DNA of 64,000 bases from JBFAPK01 sp040676675 (GTDB lineage Bacteria; Actinomycetota; Actinomycetes; Mycobacteriales; Micromonosporaceae): NCBI RefSeq assembly GCF_040676675.1, contig NZ_JBFAPK010000019.1:89018-153017 (forward strand), read 5' to 3'. The notes under the pieces were generated by a model. The model saw only the letters and a program-made list of their open reading frames with translations. It had not been told where the DNA came from and ran no database searches. Position numbers and translations under genes: made by a program. Shown here piece by piece: positions 1 to 8,240 of this stretch. Within the stretch, counting starts at the first letter, position 1; the number at the start of each line of letters is the position of its first letter.

Positions 1-20
1 GGAGCCACGCCCCAAGAAAA

Positions 21-87
21 GGTGGGGCCACCGTGCCCGGCGAAGACATCAAACCTGACGGGATTCGCCGGGCATGGTGGCCCCACC
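21..87 (+). repeat. Dispersed hairpin element, copy 1
   Basis: A 67-bp element whose 24-nt arms (starting GGTGGGGCCACC and ending GGTGGCCCCACC) pair with only one mismatch, a G-T wobble. The roughly 19-nt loop contains GACATCAAACCTGACGGGA. Three more copies lie at 8104-8172, 32764-32832 and 63364-63430, all intergenic. Copy 1 sits 12 bases beyond the stop of the leftmost GNAT gene, so it may act as a terminator or mRNA 3' end structure. It has no T-tract and no coding content. Confidence 0.85.
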
Positions 88-99
88 CCACACCTTGCG

Positions 100-666
100 T
101 CAGGCCGCCGGCAGGTTCACGTGCAGCCGCAGCTGCGGTACGAGCATGTCCTCGACGTCCAGCGCCCGCGCCGCGCCGTCCGGCTCCCAGCCGGCGCTGC
201 CCAGGAACTTGCGGGTCGCCGCGTCGCCGTCGAAGGCCCAGGCGACCGAGGCGGTGAACCCGTCGGAGCGCCACAGGTCGACGCTGGCCGCGAGCAGCCG
301 GCTGCCGTGGCCACGCCGCCCCCAGCGCGGCTCCACCAGCAGGTCGGTGACGGCCGCCACCTCCGGGCCCAGTCCGTCGGCCGGCTCGTTCGGGGCGAGG
401 GCCTGCTCGTCGGCCGGTCCGGAAGCCGCAAAACCCACCAGATACGATTGTTCGGCCTGCTCGACGGCGACCAGCACCCGGTGCCGCTCGGACGGTGGCG
501 TCTCGATCGCGGCGCTCCACCGCCGGCCGAACCACGCTTCGTCCAGACTGTCGAGCACGTGGCGGGGTAGGAGCCGGCGGTACGCGACACGCCAGGTCGC
601 GAGCTGGATGCGGGCGATCTCGGCGGCGTCGGACGGACGCGCCGGGCGGACGTACCCCAGAGCCAT
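100..666 (-). CDS. GNAT-family N-acetyltransferase
   Basis: A 188-residue single-domain GNAT acetyltransferase, expected to move the acetyl group of acetyl-CoA to an amine; the substrate is not predictable. The acetyl-CoA loop is visible as RWGRRGHGSRLL in the second half, followed by the helix containing AFDGDAATRKFLGSAGW that is typical of motif B. The start is the ATG at 664-666, which gives the usual GNAT N-terminus (MALGYVRPARPSDAAEIA). It is divergent from the GT87 gene, with only 33 bases between the starts. The reading frame stays open upstream, but that stretch is the antisense of the neighbouring gene. Length is normal for the family. Confidence 0.8.
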   Translation of the reverse strand: MALGYVRPARPSDAAEIARIQLATWRVAYRRLLPRHVLDSLDEAWFGRRWSAAIETPPSERHRVLVAVEQAEQSYLVGFAASGPADEQALAPNEPADGLGPEVAAVTDLLVEPRWGRRGHGSRLLAASVDLWRSDGFTASVAWAFDGDAATRKFLGSAGWEPDGAARALDVEDMLVPQLRLHVNLPAA

Positions 667-699
667 GGTTGGGAAGAGTACGGGCCGAGGGGAGCGACG

Positions 700-2004
700 A
701 TGGCGGTGGGTGGCTCGCGGCGCACCCGGTACCAGGCGCTCTTCGTCCTGGCGCTCGCCGTGGCGGTGGCGGGCTTCCTCGCGGTCGCCGCGGTGCGGCA
801 CGGCTTCTTCGATCTCAAGGTCTACTACGGCGCGATCCGCTACTGGGCCCGCGACGGCGGCGAGATCTACGACTACCTCAAGCCCAACAGCAAGTACGGC
901 TACACGTACCCGCCGTTCGCGGCGCTGGCGATGCTGCCGATGGCGTACCTGCCCTGGCTGGCGGCGATCGTGCTGCACGTCGCCGCGACCGTGGTGGTGA
1001 GCGCCCTGCTGATCTGGTGGCTGGTCGACCCGATCTCCCGGCGGATGGGCTGGACCCGCTGGTTCGCGTTCGCCGTCGCGCTCTGCCTCGCGGCGGCCTT
1101 CGAACCGATGCGGGAGACGGTCAACTTCGGCCAGGTCAACATGCTGCTGCTGGTCCTGGTCGTGGCCGACCTGTTCTGGTTGGTCGGGCCGCTCCCGCTC
1201 GGCTGGCGCGGCCCGGCGAGGCCGTCCTGGTACTCCGAGGACGCCTGGTATCGCCGCCTCGGCGGGATCGGGATCGGGCTGGCCACGGCGATCAAGCTGA
1301 CCCCGGGCATCTTCATCGTCTACCTGCTGGTCACCCGGCGCTGGCGGGCCGCGTTCGTGGCGAGCGCCAGCGCCGCCGCGGCCACCCTCCTCGCCGCCGC
1401 GGTCGCCCCGGACGCCTCGCGCGAGTACTGGCTCGACGCGCTCCTGAACACCGACCGGGTCGGCTCGCTGGCGTTCATCTCCAACCAGTCCCTGCAGGGG
1501 GTGGTGGCGCGACTCGACCCGGCCGAGCCCAGCAGGGCGCTCTGGCTGGTACTGGTCGTGGCGACGCTGGCGGTCTGGTTCTGGCGGGTACGGGCGGCGG
1601 CCCGGGCCGGCGACTGGGCCACCGGGATGGCGCTCACCGCCGTGGTTGGCTGCCTGGTCAGCCCGGTGACCTGGGTGCACCACCTGGTCTGGCTGATCCC
1701 GGCGCTGGTGCTGGTGCTCGACAACGCCTACCGGGCACCGGCCGGCAGCCGCCGGCGGCGCTGGCTGCTCGGCTTCGCCGTGTTCGGGTACGGGATGCTG
1801 ATCAGCCGGTTCGTCTGGATCTGGGAGCACGGCTCACCGGGGGTGAGCGGCTTCCTCGGCAGCAACTTCTACGTGTGGATCAGCATCGCCCTGCTGCTGG
1901 TGCTGCCGATCCGCCCCGCCGAGCCGGTCGAGGGTTCCGACGTACCGGAGCTCGACCAGCCCGAGCGGCGACCGTCCCCCCGTCCGCTGGAGTTCGTACG
2001 TTGA
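700..2004 (+). CDS. GT87-family (DUF2029) membrane mannosyltransferase-like protein
   Basis: A 434-residue polytopic membrane protein of the DUF2029/GT87 family, which in actinobacteria includes polyprenyl-phosphate-dependent mannosyltransferases acting on phosphatidylinositol mannosides and related glycolipids. The first helix is at about residues 10-32, then a periplasmic loop with DLKVYYGAIRYWARDGG, where the early acidic residue is characteristic of GT-C enzymes. The motif TYPPFAAL and the later TPGIF and SPVTWVHHLVW match family signatures. About ten hydrophobic segments are seen. The ATG at 700 follows a purine-rich GAGGGGAGCGACG. Its 3' end overlaps the convergent GNAT gene by 171 bp. 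The exact acceptor is unknown. Confidence 0.8.
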   Translation: MAVGGSRRTRYQALFVLALAVAVAGFLAVAAVRHGFFDLKVYYGAIRYWARDGGEIYDYLKPNSKYGYTYPPFAALAMLPMAYLPWLAAIVLHVAATVVVSALLIWWLVDPISRRMGWTRWFAFAVALCLAAAFEPMRETVNFGQVNMLLLVLVVADLFWLVGPLPLGWRGPARPSWYSEDAWYRRLGGIGIGLATAIKLTPGIFIVYLLVTRRWRAAFVASASAAAATLLAAAVAPDASREYWLDALLNTDRVGSLAFISNQSLQGVVARLDPAEPSRALWLVLVVATLAVWFWRVRAAARAGDWATGMALTAVVGCLVSPVTWVHHLVWLIPALVLVLDNAYRAPAGSRRRRWLLGFAVFGYGMLISRFVWIWEHGSPGVSGFLGSNFYVWISIALLLVLPIRPAEPVEGSDVPELDQPERRPSPRPLEFVR

Positions 2005-2469
2005 CCGCTCGCCGTCGGTGACCAGCCCGGCCCGCTCGAAGAAGCGGCGGGCCCGGGCGTTCTCCGCGAGCACCCAGAGCCGCAGCTCGGTCCAGTCCCG
2101 CCCGGCCAACCCGGCCAGCGCGGCGTCGAGCAGCCGCCGGCCGACGCCGGTGTCCCAGTGCGCCGGGTCGACGTAGAGGGAGAGGATCTCGGCGTACCGG
2201 TGGTCGAGGTCGTCGGAGTCCTGGTCGACCCGGTACGGGCCGAAGGTGACGAATCCCCGCACCTCTTCGTCGTGCTCGGCGATCAGGGTGGTGAACGGGT
2301 GCTCCGGGTCGGCCGTGCCGACGTCGCGCCGGCGCTGGGCCCAGGCCGCCACGTTGAGCCGGGCCAGCACCTCCTCGGGCATGATCCCGGCGTATCCGGC
2401 CTGCCAGGCCCGGATGTGCACCGCCGCGATCGGCTCGGCGTCCTCGGGTCGCTCCGGGCGGATCTCCAT
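1834..2469 (-). CDS. GNAT-family N-acetyltransferase with 3' overlap
   Basis: A 211-residue GNAT acetyltransferase. The start is the ATG at 2467-2469, giving MEIRPERPEDAEPIAAVH. The acetyl-CoA loop reads VDPAHWDTGVGRRLL and the C-terminal helix is ENARARRFFERAGL. The family usually ends near the VELRYVGTL segment; here about 25 further residues, Gln- and Asp-rich, run on into the antisense of the GT87 gene. The convergent overlap is 171 bp, so the tail is probably non-functional read-through or reflects loss of the original stop. It lies opposite the YcaQ-like gene across an AT-richer intergenic repeat. Substrate not predictable. Confidence 0.7.
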   Translation of the reverse strand: MEIRPERPEDAEPIAAVHIRAWQAGYAGIMPEEVLARLNVAAWAQRRRDVGTADPEHPFTTLIAEHDEEVRGFVTFGPYRVDQDSDDLDHRYAEILSLYVDPAHWDTGVGRRLLDAALAGLAGRDWTELRLWVLAENARARRFFERAGLVTDGERSTYELQRTGGRSPLGLVELRYVGTLDRLGGADRQHQQQGDADPHVEVAAEEAAHPR

Positions 2470-2531
2470 ACCGGCAGTCTCGGTCCCACCGGCGGTCGAG
2501 TCCAGCCGGACGCGCCCCACGACTTTCCCGC

Positions 2532-2601
2532 CGATCATGGACTTGTGGTCGAAATTTTGTCCCCGTAGAGGTTCTTTGTCCCTGCCAGAACTCCTTGATC
2601 G
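2532..2601. repeat. AT-richer imperfect palindrome (GATCATGGA-TTGTGG repeat)
   Basis: Arms at 2532-2548 and 2585-2601 pair at 14 of 17 positions around a 36-nt loop with ATTTTGT and TTCTTTGT, clearly AT-richer than its surroundings. It lies between a GNAT gene and the YcaQ-like gene. A single arm of the same sequence, differing at one base, is at 17185-17201. This looks like a small dispersed non-coding repeat; it could also be a stem of a leader RNA. Confidence 0.5.
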
Positions 2602-2626
2602 ACGGGGGTGGGGAGGAGCGGGGGCC

Positions 2627-2649
2627 GTGTCGTACGGGTCCACTAGGGT
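2627..2649 (+). promoter_or_regulatory. RecA-NDp-like promoter of the YcaQ-type gene
   Basis: GTGTCG (2627-2632), 11 bases, then TAGGGT (2644-2649), 8 bases before the ATG. This fits the mycobacterial LexA-independent DNA-damage promoter pattern TTGTCR-N11-TANNNT (RecA-NDp, PafBC-activated) with one mismatch. The same pattern lies before lhr and recA. The short distance to the start implies a leaderless or nearly leaderless mRNA. This is inference from sequence only. Confidence 0.5.
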
Positions 2650-2657
2650 GCTGTTCG

Positions 2658-3887
2658 ATGACCGTTCCGGAGTCGCTCACGATCGCCCAGGCCCGCCGGA
2701 TCGCGCTGGCCGCCCAGGGCTTCGCCGATCCGGCGCCGACCGGCGTGCCCACGCTGCGCCACCTGCGCCGGGTGCTCGGCCGGATCGGCCTGATCCAGAT
2801 GGACTCGGTCAACGTCCTCCAGCGCGCCCACTACCTGCCGCTCTACAGCCGGCTCGGGCCCTACCCGACCGCGCTGCTGGACCGGGCCGCCTACCGGCGC
2901 CCCCGCGAGCTGTTCGAGTACTGGGGGCACGAGGCGTCGCTGGTGCCGGTCGGGCTGCATCCGGCCCTGCGCTGGCGGATGGCGGCGGCGCACACCGACG
3001 CCTGGGGCGGCATGCGCCGCATCGCGGTGGAACAGCCCGAGCTGGTCGCCTGGGTGCGTGACGAGGTACGCGCCAACGGGCCGCTGACGGCCGCCGAGAT
3101 CGAGCACGACACGCCCGTCAAGAAGGAGAACTGGGGCTGGAACTGGTCGGCGGTCAAGCGGGCGCTGGAGTTCCTCTTTTGGTCCGGCGAGGTCGCCGCC
3201 GCCGCCCGCAACACGGCGTTCGCCCGCCTCTACGACGTGCCCGAGCGGGTGCTTCCCGCCGCGGTGCTGGGCGCGCCGACGCCCAGCGACGCGGAGGCGT
3301 ACCGGACCCTGGTCGCCGTCGCCGCCCGCGCCCTCGGGGTCGCGGCCGAGCCGGAGCTGCGCGACTACTTCCGGCTGCCCGTCGCCGGCGCCCGGGCGGC
3401 CATCGCCGAACTGGTCGAGGCCGGCGAGCTGCGGCCGGTGGTGGTGCGGGGCTGGAAGGGTCCGGCCTACCTGCACGCCGAGGCGCGGTTGCCGCGCTGG
3501 ATCCGGGCGAGCACGCTGGTCAGCCCGTTCGACCCGCTGGTCTGGGAGCGGGGCCGGGCCGAGCGGCTCTTCGGGTTCAGCTACCGGATCGAGATCTACG
3601 TGCCGGCGCCGCAGCGGGTACACGGCTACTACGTCCTGCCGTACCTGCAGGGGGATCGCTTCACGGCCCGGGTCGACCTCAAGGCGGACCGGAAGGCCGG
3701 CGTGCTGCGGGTGCCGGCCGCGTGGGTCGAGCCGGGCGTGGACGTGACGGAGACGGCGGCGGGGCTCGCCGCGGAGCTGCACCGGCTCGCCGGCTGGCTC
3801 GGGTTGGGCGCCGTGGCGCCGCCCGAGGCGGGTGATCTCGCGGCCCCGCTCGCGGCGATGCTCGCCGGCGCGCCCGGTGTACCGTGA
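2658..3887 (+). CDS. YcaQ/AlkZ-superfamily (HTH_42) DNA glycosylase
   Basis: A 409-residue winged-helix protein of the HTH_42 superfamily, which excises alkylated bases and unhooks interstrand crosslinks. The catalytic segment GLIQMDSVNVLQR holds Q47-M48-D49, the Q-hydrophobic-D arrangement I recall for YcaQ-like rather than AlkZ-like members. The C-terminal half has the family motif SPFDPLVWERGRAERLF followed by YRIEIYVPAPQRVHGYYVLP. The start is the ATG at 2658; an upstream extension is possible but lacks conservation. There is no convincing ribosome site and a -10 element lies 8 bases upstream, suggesting a leaderless mRNA under DNA-damage control. It stands alone, followed after 26 bases by the DUF2752 gene. 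Confidence 0.8.
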   Translation: MTVPESLTIAQARRIALAAQGFADPAPTGVPTLRHLRRVLGRIGLIQMDSVNVLQRAHYLPLYSRLGPYPTALLDRAAYRRPRELFEYWGHEASLVPVGLHPALRWRMAAAHTDAWGGMRRIAVEQPELVAWVRDEVRANGPLTAAEIEHDTPVKKENWGWNWSAVKRALEFLFWSGEVAAAARNTAFARLYDVPERVLPAAVLGAPTPSDAEAYRTLVAVAARALGVAAEPELRDYFRLPVAGARAAIAELVEAGELRPVVVRGWKGPAYLHAEARLPRWIRASTLVSPFDPLVWERGRAERLFGFSYRIEIYVPAPQRVHGYYVLPYLQGDRFTARVDLKADRKAGVLRVPAAWVEPGVDVTETAAGLAAELHRLAGWLGLGAVAPPEAGDLAAPLAAMLAGAPGVP

Positions 3888-3913
3888 GGTGACCGTGGCG
3901 AGGTGGAGGCGTG

Positions 3914-4492
3914 ATGGTGAGCGTTGAGCGTTCGGCTGCCGAGGGTTCCTTCGTCCCGACCGCGCCGGACCGCGAGCACCAGGAACCGGGCGCGGGCCAG
4001 TACTACTACCCGCCGGCGGGCGGACCGTACTACCAGTACGCCGAGCCGGACCGGCTGACCCGGTTCGTCAACCGGCTCAACGCCCGCCTGCCGCGCTGGG
4101 CGGCGCCGGTCGCCGCGCTGGGCTGCATGGCCGCCGGGGTCGGCTACACGCTGCTGGCCGACCCGACCAGGACCAGCCCCGACGCGATGCCGACCTGCCT
4201 GCTGAAGCTCACCACCGGGCTGGACTGCCCGGGCTGTGGCGGCACCCGCGCCCTCTGGTACGTGCTGCACGGCGACCTGCCGGCGGCCGCGCGGCACCAC
4301 GTCGTCTTCGTCTTCGCGCTGCCGTTCCTGATCTACCTGTACGTGGCCTGGGCGCTGTCGCACACGTTCGGCTGGCGGCTGCCGCAGCTGCGGGTCACCC
4401 CGAAGGTGGTCGGCGTCTTCCTGGCCGTCTGGCTGACCTTCTCGGTGTTGCGCAACCTGCCCTGGGCACCGTTCACCTGGCTGTACGTGTAG
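3914..4492 (+). CDS. DUF2752 integral membrane protein
   Basis: A 192-residue membrane protein of family DUF2752. It has a Tyr- and Pro-rich cytoplasmic N-terminus (about residues 1-60), then three to four hydrophobic helices. The family hallmark GLDCPGCGGTRALW, with CPGCGGTR, lies after the first helix near residues 104-114. The function of the family is unknown; the cysteine pair suggests metal or redox chemistry. GGAGG at 3905-3909 is 4 bases before the ATG at 3914, although GTG codons at 3911 and 3917 are alternatives. The gene follows the YcaQ-like gene closely and may be co-transcribed. Confidence 0.8.
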   Translation: MVSVERSAAEGSFVPTAPDREHQEPGAGQYYYPPAGGPYYQYAEPDRLTRFVNRLNARLPRWAAPVAALGCMAAGVGYTLLADPTRTSPDAMPTCLLKLTTGLDCPGCGGTRALWYVLHGDLPAAARHHVVFVFALPFLIYLYVAWALSHTFGWRLPQLRVTPKVVGVFLAVWLTFSVLRNLPWAPFTWLYV

Positions 4493-4539
4493 GGCCCCGC
4501 GCGGCGCGCGTGACGCCGGCAACGCGCCGGTGCCCGCGC

Positions 4540-4568
4540 TTGGGAGGGGCGCGGCCTGCCACTACAGT
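4540..4568 (+). promoter_or_regulatory. Promoter of thyX (leaderless)
   Basis: TTGGGA (4540-4545), a 17-base spacer and TACAGT (4563-4568). The thyX ATG begins 8 bases after the -10, where transcription would be expected to start, and there is no ribosome site, so thyX mRNA is probably leaderless. Confidence 0.5.
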
Positions 4569-4575
4569 CCCAGGA

Positions 4576-5328
4576 ATGTCGCAACTCGTGCAGCCCCAGG
4601 TCAAGCTGATCGCGTGGACCCACTTCGAGGCGCCGGACGACGTGCCCTGGTCCACCGACGCCGACGGCGGCCAGGCGCTCGCGGAGTTCGCCGGCCGGGC
4701 CTGCTACCAGTCGTGGCGCAAGCCGAACCCGGCCACCGCCACCAACGCGGGCTACCTGGCGCACATCCTGGAGGTCGGGCACTACTCGGTGCTGGAGCAC
4801 GGCACCGTGACCTTCTACTTCTCCGGGGTCTCCCGCTCGTTCACGCACGAGCTGATCCGGCACCGGCACTTCTCGTACAGCCAGCTCTCTCAGCGGTACG
4901 TGCCGGAGCGGGACGCCGCGATGGTCGAGCCGGCGGTCATCGCCGAGGACCCCGAGCTGCACAAGCGCTTCGTCGAGGCGACCGAGGCGAGCGTGCGGGC
5001 GTACACGGAGTTGCTGGAGGGGCTGGAGCGGCGGTTCGCGGACGTGGAGAGCCCCACGCTGCGCCGCAAGCAGGCCCGTCAGGCGGCCCGCGCGGTGCTG
5101 CCCAACGCCACCGAGACCCGGATCGTGGTCACCGGCAACTACCGGGCCTGGCGGCACTTCGTGGCGATGCGCGCCAGCGAGCAGGCCGACGTCGAGATCC
5201 GCGAGCTGGCGATCGAGTGCCTGCGGCAGTTGCAGCGGGTCGCCCCGAACGTCTTCGCCGACTTCACCATCTCGACGCTGGCGGACGGTACGGAGATCGC
5301 TACCAGTCCCCATGGCGAGCAGTCCTGA
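4576..5328 (+). CDS. thyX: Flavin-dependent thymidylate synthase
   Basis: A 250-residue ThyX, which makes dTMP from dUMP using methylene-tetrahydrofolate and FAD/NADPH. The diagnostic motif RHRHFSYSQLSQR lies at residues 95-107, matching RHRxxSxxxxSxR. The early HFEAPDDV and the downstream TLRRKQARQAARAVLP (dUMP-binding region) also fit. ATG 4576 was chosen because a -10 hexamer ends 7 bases before it and upstream in-frame codons give an unconserved Arg-rich tail. It heads the conserved actinobacterial order thyX-dapA-rnj. Length is normal. Confidence 0.95.
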   Translation: MSQLVQPQVKLIAWTHFEAPDDVPWSTDADGGQALAEFAGRACYQSWRKPNPATATNAGYLAHILEVGHYSVLEHGTVTFYFSGVSRSFTHELIRHRHFSYSQLSQRYVPERDAAMVEPAVIAEDPELHKRFVEATEASVRAYTELLEGLERRFADVESPTLRRKQARQAARAVLPNATETRIVVTGNYRAWRHFVAMRASEQADVEIRELAIECLRQLQRVAPNVFADFTISTLADGTEIATSPHGEQS

Positions 5329-5374
5329 TGGCTTCCGTGGCGGGCGGCCCATGGGCGTCGGCTAGGTTGTCAGC

Positions 5375-6301
5375 ATGACCCACGACGGAGCTGCCGCGAC
5401 CGGACGGGACCTGTCCCGGCCCTTCGGGCGTCTGCTGACGGCGATGATCACGCCCTTCACCCCGGACGGTGGCCTCGACCTCGACGGTGCCGCCCAACTC
5501 GCCACGTACCTCGTGGACGAGCAGGGAAACGACGCGCTGGTGGTGAACGGTACGACCGGTGAGTCGCCGACCACCACGGACGCGGAGAAGGAACGCCTGG
5601 TACGCGCCGTGGTCGAGGCGGTCGGGGACCGGGCGCGGGTCGTGGCCGGGGTGGGCACCAACGACACGCGGCACACCATCGAGCTGGCCACCGCGGCCGA
5701 GAAGGCCGGCGCGGACGGGCTGCTGGTGGTCTCGCCGTACTACAACAAGCCGCCACAAACCGGGCTGGTCCGGCATTTCACCGCGGTGGCGGACGCGAGC
5801 GGCCTGCCGGTGATGCTCTACGACATCCCGCACCGGGCGGGCGTGGCGATCGCCACCGAGACCCTGGTACGGCTCGCCGAGCACGAGCGGATCGTGGCGG
5901 TCAAGGACGCCAAGGGCGACCTCACCGCCACCTCCTGGGTGACCAGCCGGACCGACCTCGCCTTCTACAGCGGCGACGACGCGCTGACCGTCCCCACGCT
6001 CGCCATCGGCGGAGTCGGCCTGGTCGGCACCTCGACCCACTTCACCGGGGCGCTCGCCAAGCGGATGATCGAGGCGTACGACCGGGGCGATGTCGGCGCA
6101 GCGCTTGCCCTGCACCGCCGGTTGCTGCCACTCTTCACTGGAATCTTCCGTACCCAGGGCACCATCCTGGTCAAGGCCGCGCTCGCGGCCTCCGGCCTGC
6201 CGGCCGGCCCGGTCCGCCCGCCGTTGGTGGATGCCACCGACGACGAGCTGGCGCAGTTGCGGATCGACTGCGCCGAGGCGGGCCTGGGACTGCCGGCATG
6301 A
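5375..6301 (+). CDS. dapA: 4-hydroxy-tetrahydrodipicolinate synthase
   Basis: A 308-residue DapA that condenses pyruvate with aspartate semialdehyde in the lysine and diaminopimelate pathway. Family marks are NGTTGESPTT near residues 58-67, YDIPHRAG with Tyr149, and the Schiff-base lysine K177 in AVKDAKGDL. A -10-like TAGGTT (5363-5368) ends 6 bases before the ATG at 5375 and no ribosome site is present, so the mRNA is probably leaderless. It lies 46 bases after thyX and is followed by rnj, as in other actinobacteria. In this phylum dapA feeds peptidoglycan synthesis. Confidence 0.95.
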   Translation: MTHDGAAATGRDLSRPFGRLLTAMITPFTPDGGLDLDGAAQLATYLVDEQGNDALVVNGTTGESPTTTDAEKERLVRAVVEAVGDRARVVAGVGTNDTRHTIELATAAEKAGADGLLVVSPYYNKPPQTGLVRHFTAVADASGLPVMLYDIPHRAGVAIATETLVRLAEHERIVAVKDAKGDLTATSWVTSRTDLAFYSGDDALTVPTLAIGGVGLVGTSTHFTGALAKRMIEAYDRGDVGAALALHRRLLPLFTGIFRTQGTILVKAALAASGLPAGPVRPPLVDATDDELAQLRIDCAEAGLGLPA

Positions 6302-6368
6302 GCGGAGCTCTCCGGTACGGCGGTAGTTTGATCGGTTGTGGCGGCGGGGAACGGAGCGAGGCGGCGGC

Positions 6369-8063
6369 ATGAGCGTGAGTGGATCGCACACGGAACTGGC
6401 GGAGCCGCCGCCGCTGCCGGAGGGCGGCCTGCGGGTCATCCCGCTCGGCGGTCTGGGTGCGATCGGTCGCAACATGACCGTCTACGAGTACGACGGGAAG
6501 CTGCTGGTCGTCGACTGCGGGGTGCTCTTCCCCGACGTCGAGCAGCCCGGCGTCGACCTGATCCTGCCCGACTTCACGCCGATCCTGGACCGGCTCGACG
6601 ACGTGCAGGCGATCGTGCTCACCCACGGGCACGAGGACCACATCGGGGCGGTGCCGTACCTGCTCGCCCACAAGGCGGACATCCCGCTGGTCGGCTCGCA
6701 GTTCACCCTCGCCCTGGTCGAGGCGAAGCTCGCCGAGCGGCGGATCGAGCCCTACACGCTGACCGTACGCGAGGGCGGGCGGGAGCGGCTCGGCCCGTTC
6801 GAGTGCGAGTTCTTCGCGGTCAACCACTCGATCCCCGACGCGCTCGCGGTGGCCATCCGCACCCCCGCCGGCCTGGTGTTGCACACCGGCGACTTCAAGA
6901 TGGACCAGCTGCCGCTGGACGGCCGGATCACCGACCTGGCCGGGTTCGCCCGGCTCGGCGCCGAGGGCGTGGACCTGCTCCTCTCCGACTCCACCAACGC
7001 CGAGATCCCCGGTTTCGTGACGCCCGAACGGGAGATCGGTCCGGTGCTCGACTCGACCTTCGCGAAGGCCCGGGGTCGGATCATCGTGGCCTCGTTCGCC
7101 TCGCACGTGCACCGCGTGCAGCAGGTGCTCGACTCGGCGCACGAGCACGACCGCAAGGTCGCCTTCATCGGCCGGTCGATGGTGCGCAACATGGGCATCG
7201 CCCGCGACCTCGGCCTGCTGCGGATCCGGCCCGGCCTGGTCGTCGGGCTGGACGAGGCGACCGCCCTGCCGCCGGACCGGATCGTGCTGATGTCCACTGG
7301 TTCGCAGGGCGAGCCGATGAGCGCCCTCGGCCGCATGGCCACCGGCGACCACCGGCACATCACCGTCGCGCCCGGCGACACCGTGGTCCTCGCCAGCTCG
7401 CTCGTACCGGGCAACGAGACCTCGGTCTACCGGGTGATCAACCAGCTCTCCCGGGCCGGCGCCACCGTCATCCACAAGGACGTCGCGAAGGTGCACGTCT
7501 CCGGGCACGCCCCCGCCGGTGAGCTGCTCTACCTGCTCAACGTGGTGCGGCCGAGCAACCTGCTGCCGGTGCACGGCGAGTGGCGCCACCTGCGCGCGCA
7601 CGCCCGGCTCGGCATCGAGTCCGGGGTCGAGCCCGACCGGGTGGTGCTCTGCGAGGACGGCGACGTCGTCGACCTGGTCGAGGGGCGGGCCACGCTGGTC
7701 GGGCACGTCAAGAGCCGGTACGTCTACGTCGACGGGCTCGCGGTCGGCGACGTGGGCGAGTCGCTCCTCACCGAGCGGCGGATCCTCGGCGACGGCGGCT
7801 TCATCTCGGCGACCGTGGTCATCGACTCGGTCACCGGCAAGGTGGTGGGCGGGCCGACCGTCTCCGCGAAGGGCTTCTCCGAGGACCCCGAGGCCTTCAA
7901 CGCGGTGATCCCGCTGATCACCGAGGCGCTGAGCCGGGCCGCCACCGACGGCATCACCGACACCCACCAGCTCCAGCAGATCGTCCGGCGTACCGTCGGC
8001 CGTTGGGTCAACGACGCGTACCGGCGACGGCCGATGATCGTCCCTACGGTGGTGGAGGTCTGA
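6369..8063 (+). CDS. rnj: Ribonuclease J
   Basis: A 564-residue metallo-beta-lactamase/beta-CASP nuclease involved in mRNA decay and rRNA maturation. The metal site is LTHGHEDHIG with H86, H88, D90 and H91; further ligands are in HTGDFKMD and SDSTNAE. The beta-CASP and C-terminal regions show FASHVHRVQQV, GRSMVRNM, STGSQGEPMSAL and SGHAPAGELLYLLN. The ATG at 6369 is preceded by GAGCGAGGCGGCGGC. A -10-like TAGTTT at about 6323 suggests its own promoter besides read-through from dapA. The gene is followed by a hairpin element that could end the transcript. Confidence 0.95.
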   Translation: MSVSGSHTELAEPPPLPEGGLRVIPLGGLGAIGRNMTVYEYDGKLLVVDCGVLFPDVEQPGVDLILPDFTPILDRLDDVQAIVLTHGHEDHIGAVPYLLAHKADIPLVGSQFTLALVEAKLAERRIEPYTLTVREGGRERLGPFECEFFAVNHSIPDALAVAIRTPAGLVLHTGDFKMDQLPLDGRITDLAGFARLGAEGVDLLLSDSTNAEIPGFVTPEREIGPVLDSTFAKARGRIIVASFASHVHRVQQVLDSAHEHDRKVAFIGRSMVRNMGIARDLGLLRIRPGLVVGLDEATALPPDRIVLMSTGSQGEPMSALGRMATGDHRHITVAPGDTVVLASSLVPGNETSVYRVINQLSRAGATVIHKDVAKVHVSGHAPAGELLYLLNVVRPSNLLPVHGEWRHLRAHARLGIESGVEPDRVVLCEDGDVVDLVEGRATLVGHVKSRYVYVDGLAVGDVGESLLTERRILGDGGFISATVVIDSVTGKVVGGPTVSAKGFSEDPEAFNAVIPLITEALSRAATDGITDTHQLQQIVRRTVGRWVNDAYRRRPMIVPTVVEV

Positions 8064-8103
8064 GGCCGTCGGGCTGGGCGGTGGTTTCGCGGGTCGGGCT
8101 GGG

Positions 8104-8172
8104 GGTGGGGCCCACCATGCCCGGCTCAGCCCGTCACGCTTGATGTCTTCGCCGGGCACGGTGGGCCCCACC
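8104..8172 (-). repeat. Dispersed hairpin element, copy 2
   Basis: A 69-bp element in inverse orientation to copy 1. The 22-nt arms (GGTGGGGCCCACC and GGTGGGCCCCACC ends) pair with one mismatch. The loop carries TGATGTCTTC, the complement of the GAAGACATCA seen in copy 1. It lies 40 bases beyond the rnj stop and 68 bases before the end of the convergent DUF2784 gene, a typical place for a bidirectional terminator. Confidence 0.85.
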
Positions 8173-8240
8173 TTGCCGTGCCTCGCGCCTGACGTGCGTC
8201 GGGCGGGGTCGTGGTGCCGGGCGGGCCGCAGGGGGACGGG

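Noticed and set aside
100..1830. A 576-codon extension of the leftmost GNAT gene
   Set aside because: The added N-terminal part is antisense to the GT87 gene and lacks domain character; the ATG at 666 gives the normal GNAT start.
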